Below, one piece after another: positions 33,211 to 38,510 of a DNA stretch of 38,510 bases (position 1 is the stretch's first letter; every line of letters starts with the position of its first letter). The DNA comes from Nostocaceae cyanobacterium. GTDB taxonomy: Bacteria > Cyanobacteriota > Cyanobacteriia > Cyanobacteriales > Nostocaceae. The stretch covers positions 1 to 38,510 of the forward strand of contig JASJCY010000038.1 of the NCBI GenBank assembly GCA_030065825.1, read 5' to 3'. The position numbers were made by a program, and so were the translations under genes. The notes under the pieces were generated by a model. That model was not told the DNA's origin and did not search any database. It saw only the letters and a program-made list of their open reading frames with translations.

Positions 33211-33440
33211 CTGTTCCCTGTTTCCCCACTCCCTATTCCCTGTTTCCCCACTCCCTATTCCCTGTTCCCCACTCCCTATTCCCTATTCCCTATTCCCTGT
33301 TCCCTATTCCCTGTTTCCTGTTCCCTATTCCCTATTCCCTGTTCCCTATTCCCTATTCCCTCTCTTGAAAAGTTGCTCATGGGGGAAACCCCCAAGACCG
33401 CACTTTTCGCTATTCCCTCTTCCCCACTCCCTCTTTCCAG
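33211..33440. repeat. Heptamer array (TTCCCTA/TTCCCTG)n with an internal hairpin
   Basis: About 20 units of TTCCCTR or TTCCCCACTCCC at 33211-33362, then a hairpin AAAAGT...TGGGGG-AAA-CCCCCA...ACTTTT (33368-33407), then more units. Open frames here give only SLFPIPY repeats. The remainder up to 33532 holds the presumed promoter of the IF-3-like gene. Confidence 0.92.
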
Positions 33441-33504
33441 AAAGCTCAAAAATTACTACCGCAAGACAGAGTCAGGTAGAGTAAAATTTGGGCTATGATA
33501 ATTG

Positions 33505-33535
33505 TATAATGAATTGAGTTAAAGAGGATATTATT
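33505..33535 (+). promoter_or_regulatory. -10 box, ribosome-binding site and ATT start of the IF-3-like gene
   Basis: TATAAT at 33505-33510 is a good -10 match, though no clear -35 is seen. AGAGGA at 33523-33528 is a strong Shine-Dalgarno. In the coding frame (stop TGA at 33515-33517) there is no ATG, GTG or TTG before homology begins. ATT at 33533 (or 33530, or ATC at 33536) is the only plausible start. Confidence 0.6.
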
Positions 33536-34024
33536 ATCGCTACTAAACAACTAATCAACAATCGGATTAAATCTCCTCAGGTTCTGTTAATTGACCATGA
33601 AAATAACAACCGTGGAGTAACAGATACCCGTGAGGCTCTAAAACTTGCTGAAAGTGTTGGATTAGACTTGGTGCTAGTCTCTGACAATAAAGAGACTCCA
33701 GTGGCTAAAATATTAGATTACGGTAAGCACCAGTACCAACAGAAAAAACGTCAACGCCAAAATACTTCTAAACCAACAATGAAGGAAGTAAAGTTACGTC
33801 CCAATGTTGGTGATTCTGACTACAGCGTGCGCATCAAAAGAGCTGTAGAATGGTTAGATAAAGGTGATTCTGTCAAGTTTCAGGTACGTTTACGCGGTCG
33901 GGAACATCAACACCGCGATCGCGCTACTGAACTGCTAGAGAAGGTCATAGAAGACCTAGGTTCATCTGGAAAAGTCCAGTCTTTCGATAAGAGAACACTG
34001 ATTTTGCAAATGGTTCCCGCGTAA
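33533..34024 (+). CDS. Translation initiation factor IF-3-like protein (paralogue) with a non-canonical start
   Basis: About 163 aa if read from ATT 33533. The N-terminal IF-3 domain (INNRIKSPQVLLIDHENNNR, TREALKLAESVGLDLVLVS, AKILDYGKHQYQQKKRQRQN) joins a C-terminal domain (KEVKLRPNVGDSDYSVRIKR, GDSVKFQVRLRGREHQHRD, ILQMVPA). Homology clearly begins far upstream of the first TTG at 33668. It differs from the usual cyanobacterial IF-3 (shorter, no RDLPQINERI start), so it is probably the second, lineage-specific copy. A rare AUU start is classic for infC, where IF-3 represses its own translation. A strong hairpin follows the stop. Confidence 0.88.
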   Translation: MIATKQLINNRIKSPQVLLIDHENNNRGVTDTREALKLAESVGLDLVLVSDNKETPVAKILDYGKHQYQQKKRQRQNTSKPTMKEVKLRPNVGDSDYSVRIKRAVEWLDKGDSVKFQVRLRGREHQHRDRATELLEKVIEDLGSSGKVQSFDKRTLILQMVPA

Positions 34025-34074
34025 ATTATTCTTTTCCCGGGGATGCTCTTCTTAAACCCCCGGGTGAATAATTT
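34023..34074. terminator. Bidirectional terminator between the IF-3-like and SDR genes
   Basis: Stem CCCGGGG (34036-34042) / CCCCGGG (34058-34064), extended by AAATTATTC (34023-34031) pairing with GAATAATTT (34066-34074). It lies between convergent genes, and A/T-rich arms on either side suit termination in both directions. Confidence 0.75.
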
Positions 34075-34093
34075 AATGGTTTGTGTTTCTGGT

Positions 34094-34864
34094 CTACCAA
34101 GGTAATTGACTCCCATCCCAGGAGAAAAATTCCCCGCTATCATTATCTTTGAGATTTTCAATTACATCCATTAATTGGTTGACGGTACGCTGTACAGAAA
34201 ATAATTTTTCTGGTGGGACATTCTTTTGAAAGGGTTGGGAAAGACGAGTATCAGTTGTACCGGGATGTAATGTGACAACAATAGTTTTGGGACTGCTTCT
34301 TTTATATTCAATGGCTGCGGTTTTCATCAACATATTTAGCGCAGCTTTGGAAGCACGGTATCCATACCAACCACCTAGTCTATTATCACCGATACTACCT
34401 ACCTTAGCAGAAATACTGGCAAAAACGCTGGGTTCTTTATGCTTGAATAAGGGTAAGAGGTGTTTGGCAAATAGTATTGAACCAAGACTATTAATTTGGA
34501 AGTAACGCAGTAAATTTTCGGAATTAATATGTCTTAAACTTTTCTCTGGTTGCAATGTGGAGTCATGGAGTATTCCCACGCAATTGACAACTAAGTGGAG
34601 TTTATCTACATCTTTTCGTATCTTTTGAGTGCATAATTCTATCTGGGATTCTTCGGTAATATCCGTTACCAAACAAGTCAATTTATCTGGATGTTCCTCT
34701 GCGAGTGCGATTAGTTCTGTAGCGGTTTCTGGTTGCCGATAGGTAGCATAAATTTGAGTAATTCTGTCATCTTGAAGTAATTTTCGCACAAAACCCAGAC
34801 CTATGCCTTGGCTTGCACCGATAATTAAAGCGTTAGCTTGATTTATTGTATCGAGAAAGGACAT
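34094..34864 (-). CDS. Short-chain dehydrogenase/reductase (SDR)
   Basis: 256 aa. Cofactor motif GASQGIG at 16-22, NCVGILH near 94-100, catalytic Ser around 150-152 (SISAKVGSIG) and Y169-x3-K173 (YRASK) are all present, so it should be an active NAD(P)-dependent oxidoreductase. The sequence resembles the CsgA/C-factor-like SDR group. Substrate unknown. Start ATG 34864; convergent with the IF-3-like gene. Confidence 0.92.
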   Translation of the reverse strand: MSFLDTINQANALIIGASQGIGLGFVRKLLQDDRITQIYATYRQPETATELIALAEEHPDKLTCLVTDITEESQIELCTQKIRKDVDKLHLVVNCVGILHDSTLQPEKSLRHINSENLLRYFQINSLGSILFAKHLLPLFKHKEPSVFASISAKVGSIGDNRLGGWYGYRASKAALNMLMKTAAIEYKRSSPKTIVVTLHPGTTDTRLSQPFQKNVPPEKLFSVQRTVNQLMDVIENLKDNDSGEFFSWDGSQLPW

Positions 34865-34930
34865 TGTGTAAATTTGGCTTTGCTAACTTAATTAAGTACT
34901 TAAGACGATTCTAAAGGTTAATTAACGGTA

Positions 34931-36205
34931 CTACTGTTGTTTTTTCATAACTCTGCTTCGTTTGTAACTAACGACGGCAAGTATGGATAGTATAATCATC
35001 AGCAACAATAGACCTCTGACATTTGATGGTTCTACTACCTTAACCGGTGGTTCAGGTGGAGTAGTAGGTGGTGGAATAGTAGGTGGAGTTGTAGGTGGAG
35101 TTGTAGGTGGAGTTGTAGGTGGAGTTGTAGGTGGAGTTGTAGGTGGAGTTGGAGGTGGAGTTGAGGAATCACTTCCATCGGAGGAACCACCTCCACCAAG
35201 TAATAACAGAAGTAAAGCCAGAAGACCCCCTCCTCCCAGCAAGAGTGGTAACAATGGATTATCGTCAGAACCCTCTGTTACTAAACTCGCTTCTTCAACT
35301 ACAGAGGGAATATCTACACTTCCCTCTTCTCCCGGTAACAAGGTCAGGTCTGTGGTTTGCAAAACATCTCCTGGAAGACCTTCTGCATAAAGTAAATTAA
35401 ACTCCTCTGGAATCTCATTATCCACACGTTCCCATTCCCCACCTGCTCCGGGATTAACGTAATATGGATAGGAAAGTATGCTCAAAATATTGTTTTGCAG
35501 TGCTTTATTATTTCCACTTTCTAATGCATTCAAACCTTGCAAAACATTCGCTTGATAAAACTTGGTCATCTCTGGTGATAAACCCAAAGATTGAATCTTT
35601 TGTTCTAGATTGGGAATATTTGAGACCTCCTCTAATAGGAGTTTCCCGTAGGAATATTTTAAGTTTAACAATCCATTGCGGGGACTGAGAGAACTATTAG
35701 TTCCCCTCAAAGGTGACCAATAGAAATTTTGAGTTACACCTCCCAAACCTTGTACAGGAGTGCGACTCACAGACTGTCCCAGAAGATTTTGGTATGAGTC
35801 GAGGATGTAAGCAGAGTCGTTTCTCCAGAAGGAAGCATAAGGAACTTGCGTCAGACGGGGATTATTCCCGTAAAAACTAGCAAAATTTTCGTAATTTTGC
35901 TGACCACCAGCAGCACGTATCAGTATTTCGTTGTAGCTAGGTCCACCGTTAGCTTTAACTAAATCCTCAAGAATTGTCCCTGTTTTGTTGCAAGCAAGAC
36001 CAAATCCCACCCCACATGCAGGGATGACTTGCATCTTACTCAGATCCTGATTGTTGATCTGGTAACGGAGAAACAATTCTTCTTGTCCTGGTGGAACTCC
36101 GGGGTTGCCAATATTTAATTGTGCGCTAATAGGTTGATAAGCAGTTAGTAATGCTGCAAAAGGAGAAGACAGAATTACGAAGATTTTTATAGTTGATTTT
36201 AACAA
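34931..36205 (-). CDS. Secreted protein with TTPP-repeat linker and PEP-CTERM-like tail
   Basis: About 424 aa from TTG 36205, chosen because AGAGGTG lies 4-10 nt upstream and a clean signal peptide results (MLKSTIKIFVILSSPFAALL, cleavage near QPISA). A TTG at 36247 is less likely. The body (about 29-310) is unrecognised. Then come a Gly/Leu hydrophobic block (316-340), a (TTPP)n linker coded by 12 bp DNA repeats, and VEPSN (about 391) followed by a hydrophobic helix and the basic end YKRSRVMKKQQ. That last tripartite pattern resembles PEP-CTERM sorting signals cut by exosortase. The block plus linker suggests a surface display or wall-spanning role. Confidence 0.78.
   Translation of the reverse strand: MLKSTIKIFVILSSPFAALLTAYQPISAQLNIGNPGVPPGQEELFLRYQINNQDLSKMQVIPACGVGFGLACNKTGTILEDLVKANGGPSYNEILIRAAGGQQNYENFASFYGNNPRLTQVPYASFWRNDSAYILDSYQNLLGQSVSRTPVQGLGGVTQNFYWSPLRGTNSSLSPRNGLLNLKYSYGKLLLEEVSNIPNLEQKIQSLGLSPEMTKFYQANVLQGLNALESGNNKALQNNILSILSYPYYVNPGAGGEWERVDNEIPEEFNLLYAEGLPGDVLQTTDLTLLPGEEGSVDIPSVVEEASLVTEGSDDNPLLPLLLGGGGLLALLLLLLGGGGSSDGSDSSTPPPTPPTTPPTTPPTTPPTTPPTTPPTIPPPTTPPEPPVKVVEPSNVRGLLLLMIILSILAVVSYKRSRVMKKQQ
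35061..35165. repeat. 12 bp tandem repeat coding for TTPP
   Basis: Units of GGTGGAGTTGTA (plus strand) repeat about six times with few variants, in frame with the secreted protein. Slippage would lengthen or shorten the linker by four residues without a frameshift. Confidence 0.9.
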
Positions 36206-36241
36206 GATGCACCTCTGGAAAAAATGGAAAACTCTTTGTGA

Positions 36242-36297
36242 TCTCAAATAAGAACTGAATATTTCTGTGAATTTAATTTGTCAGTTCTTATTTGAGA
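36242..36297. promoter_or_regulatory. 17 bp perfect inverted repeat upstream of the secreted-protein gene
   Basis: TCTCAAATAAGAACTGA (36242-36258) and TCAGTTCTTATTTGAGA (36281-36297), with a 22 nt loop. It is 37 bp before the proposed TTG start, so it would lie in the promoter or leader. It could be an operator, an RNA hairpin or the ends of a very small element. Confidence 0.6.
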
Positions 36298-36348
36298 CAG
36301 TGGTAAATTGACAGAACTTATTGAGTAAACCTGTAGAGGCTTTTTTTA

Positions 36349-36523
36349 GAGGATGTTTGAAAAGTATTATGTTTAACATCACAACCCTAAAAACCTAACC
36401 CCTAACCCCTTCCCTACTAGGGAAGGGGAACAGAAAAATAGGAGCCTTAAAGCCTCTCTCCTACTAGGAGAGAGGTTTACCAGAGAGGTTTTAAGTAACC
36501 TTTTGGACCCCTCAAACAACCTC
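36349..36523. mobile_element. MITE family GAGGATGTTTG, copy 3 (175 bp)
   Basis: Ends GAGGATGTTTG and CAAACAACCTC, TTA on both sides (36346-36348, 36524-36526). Same length and interior as the reverse complement of 17983-18157, with internal stems CCCCTTCCCTA...AGGGAAGGGG and CTCTCTCCTA...TAGGAGAGAG. No gene in 36298-36622. Confidence 0.87.
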
Positions 36524-36622
36524 TTAGAGTCCATAGATAAACCCAACAGCAGAATCTTTTTTCGAGTAACAATCTCTAAACCCTTGTCGTTTCTTGACTA
36601 GTAAGTAAGTTATGACTAAGAT

Positions 36623-37261
36623 TTAGTTTTTTCTATCATCAATAGAAGACTCAGAGGTAGATTGGATATTGATGGTGATTGCTGTACCTTGGAGTTTCCC
36701 TGTTTTCAGGTCGTGGTATAAGACTAATCCTTGGTGTGGTTGGTCGAATAGATATCCCCGACGTGAGGGTTGGATCTTCTTTTGTTGGACTAAGGAAATA
36801 AAAGCTGACAAATATCTCCGTATACCTTCACGATTGTCTGGACTTGTATTCATATGATGCTCGATCAGCGTCATGAAGAAATCCAAACTACGACTTTCTT
36901 GTCCCTCAATCAGACTACCCTTGTCGAGGAAAGAACTACCAATGAACTTTCCATCAACCTGTTGCACCTTAAACAGGCTATAGTAACGACTTTCTTCTTG
37001 TGGATCGTTGGCATAACAGATCCAAGAACCGTCTTTATGCTGTACAAAACCTTCCTCAGCAAGATAAGAAAGCAAAGAATCATTTGGCTTGCTTTGTGGT
37101 CGAGGTAATAAATCCTCTACTGGATCTGACGAACAAAGTCTCTGAGTCGTTGTCTGTTGAGGGATAGTAGGTAGATCCTGAGCGATCGCCACAGAAGACA
37201 TTGCAACTAAGGCAGATATTGGAAGAGTGAATATTTTAAGCCAATTAATGATTTTATTCAT
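36623..37261 (-). CDS. Exported hypothetical protein
   Basis: About 212 aa from ATG 37261, backed by AAGGGGAAAA just before it. Signal peptide MNKIINWLKIFTLPISALVA with cleavage after AIA. The mature part has two early cysteines (RLCSSDP, WICYAND), a FVQHKDGSWICYA segment resembling a small beta sheet, and a helical second half (DFFMTLIEHHMNTSPDNREG). I do not recognise the family. It lies behind the secreted-protein gene on the same strand, but a MITE and about 420 bp separate them. Confidence 0.75.
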   Translation of the reverse strand: MNKIINWLKIFTLPISALVAMSSVAIAQDLPTIPQQTTTQRLCSSDPVEDLLPRPQSKPNDSLLSYLAEEGFVQHKDGSWICYANDPQEESRYYSLFKVQQVDGKFIGSSFLDKGSLIEGQESRSLDFFMTLIEHHMNTSPDNREGIRRYLSAFISLVQQKKIQPSRRGYLFDQPHQGLVLYHDLKTGKLQGTAITINIQSTSESSIDDRKN

Positions 37262-38510
37262 TTTTCCCCTTGATGCTTGTTTTTGTTGTCGATAATTAAA
37301 GCTGTTAGTCAATAAATGCCAGTGCTAATAACGTGAAAATTCTCACTTTACATCACAGCTTGGAGGCTATATCTTATACATTTTCTAGACATGTTATGAG
37401 CTAACTCAAGTGAGAATCTAGGGTCAAACAGATACTCAGTTAATTTAGTTTCATAATATACATTTACTCCAGAGAACAAAAACATTTTCGTTACAAAAGT
37501 AATGGATACTGTTTCAGAAACTAATTCTGTTTGTTGTGGTATTTTGTCTTGTTCATGGTAAGATGGATTGCTTTTTATCCATTAGTATTGATAAGGGCTT
37601 GAGCTATGTATCCCTTGTTCGCAAGGGTTTTCTTCGCTACTTTATATTTTTAAAAGTAGACTGTTACACAATGCGAATAAAATATATTTACCTCTCGGCT
37701 TTGGTAGTTAGCGCTTTAATCTATTCCCTTGTGCGTATTAAATAATGTTTTGTTTTTATGATATTGCGGGCAAGTACGTTTCTCAGCTTGTGTGTCATTT
37801 GATTTATAAACTAATAGCTTTTTTACTAGTTGGATAATTTTAGATCATTGTTTTATCAAAGAAATGCACTATTAGGACAGTAATCTAAGTTGCACTACTG
37901 TCAATTTTTCGTGGTATTGCCATTGGGACTGAAATTTTAATACTCAGTAGATTATTAGTATCTTTTTAATGGTCAGTAGCTTATTTTTCTGTGGTTTTGG
38001 ATACTAATTTCCAAGAAAAACAGATATGAAAATATTACAGTACTGGTATAAAAAATGTAGTTAAAAGATAATAAAGCAGTTATTTGATAGTTTTTAAGTT
38101 AGTTCCTCAGAGGATATTTGAGGAATAATTTGTTTTATACCTAAACTCTCAGGAAAATTTCTGAAATATTTCTGACAAAAAGCTATTTTATCTTATGTTC
38201 TACTTTTTAATTGGAAGACTAACGAAGAATTTTATACTTTTTCAGCGACTTATAAGAAGATGTTTGGAAAGTCACAATGTTGTTTATACAGGAATGAAAC
38301 TCTTGTTAAGTTATATCTTGTACCATTCAAGATGTAGGTTGGGTTGTAGCTTGCTTCCCCGGAGGGGTAGCATGTAGACGCGCAAGACAGGTCATGGCTT
38401 CTCTTTGAGTGCGGCTTTGAGCAGAGTAACCCAACAACCGCAACCGATTGCGTTGGGTGGAGGGGCTACGAAATTTCAACACTTCCAAGACTTTTGTCAG
38501 TCAACCAGGG
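37262..38510. other. Gene-poor AT-rich end of the window
   Basis: No convincing gene. A few short open frames have no ribosome-binding site or recognisable product. At about 38305-38335 a CATCTTGCACC-family relic occurs (TTATATCTTGTACCATTCAA followed by GATGTAGG). From 38338 to 38435, GTTGGGTT and AACCCAAC form the arms of a larger imperfect inverted repeat, a type common in cyanobacterial intergenic DNA. Confidence 0.6.

Noticed and set aside
33168-33484. Open frames encoding SLFPIPY repeats
   Set aside because: They are translations of the TTCCCTA heptamer array in different frames, without a start signal or family.
37536-37745. 69-residue open frame with a hydrophobic end
   Set aside because: No ribosome-binding site, unusual composition in AT-rich DNA and no family recognised; not enough support for a gene.

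Overview
The window reads as chromosome of a filamentous, probably heterocystous and nitrogen-fixing cyanobacterium (order Nostocales; inferred, genus not determinable). The evidence is the photosystem II genes psbY and a psbU-like gene, a Mo-dependent-nitrogenase C-terminal family gene, cyanobacterium-specific families (TIGR02652, a second IF-3-like gene), many HIP1 octamers (GCGATCGC, for example near 2407, 7771, 13755, 16987, 24694 and 33917), and very abundant short tandem repeats and small palindromic mobile elements between genes. No tRNA, rRNA or CRISPR array was recognised.

Layout. 1-5.1 kb: an enolase-superfamily epimerase and a DUF1611 protein overlap on the + strand (a probable D-glutamate or dipeptide salvage pair) and converge on folC; then psbY and a gamma-carbonic-anhydrase-like gene on the - strand. 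5.3-11.2 kb (+): TIGR02652 protein, VOC protein, a large membrane-anchored M16 protease, an exported cupredoxin and a methyltransferase. 11.2-16.3 kb is the repeat-rich accessory part: a MITE at the methyltransferase end, a 6 x 64 bp satellite, map, a Uma2 nuclease, an antitoxin relic cut by a MITE, a 480 bp gene-less transposon with perfect 16 bp ends and a 5 bp target duplication, and a gene split in two by a MITE whose ends supply a stop codon to one half and a start codon to the other. 16.5-23 kb: amidase, cupin, a GNAT pseudogene with four in-frame stops, an EndoU-like exported protein, a small membrane protein, ilvC and a membrane protein. 24.2-28.8 kb: DUF4349 lipoprotein, duplicated SagB-type nitroreductase, psbU-like gene, Mo-nitro_C protein, PAP2 phosphatase. 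28.9-30.3 kb: an IS200-like/RAYT transposase flanked by arrays of four-hairpin REP-like units. 30.4-34.9 kb: Spx/ArsC-like protein, hypothetical protein, glgA, an IF-3 paralogue that lacks ATG/GTG/TTG and seems to start at ATT, and an SDR. 34.9-38.5 kb: a secreted protein with a PEP-CTERM-like tail, another exported protein, and a gene-poor AT-rich end.

Most genes are unrelated housekeeping or accessory units rather than one pathway. The unifying theme is mobile small repeats: at least six families of non-autonomous elements occur here, several in two or more copies, one nested in another, and several now encode gene ends.
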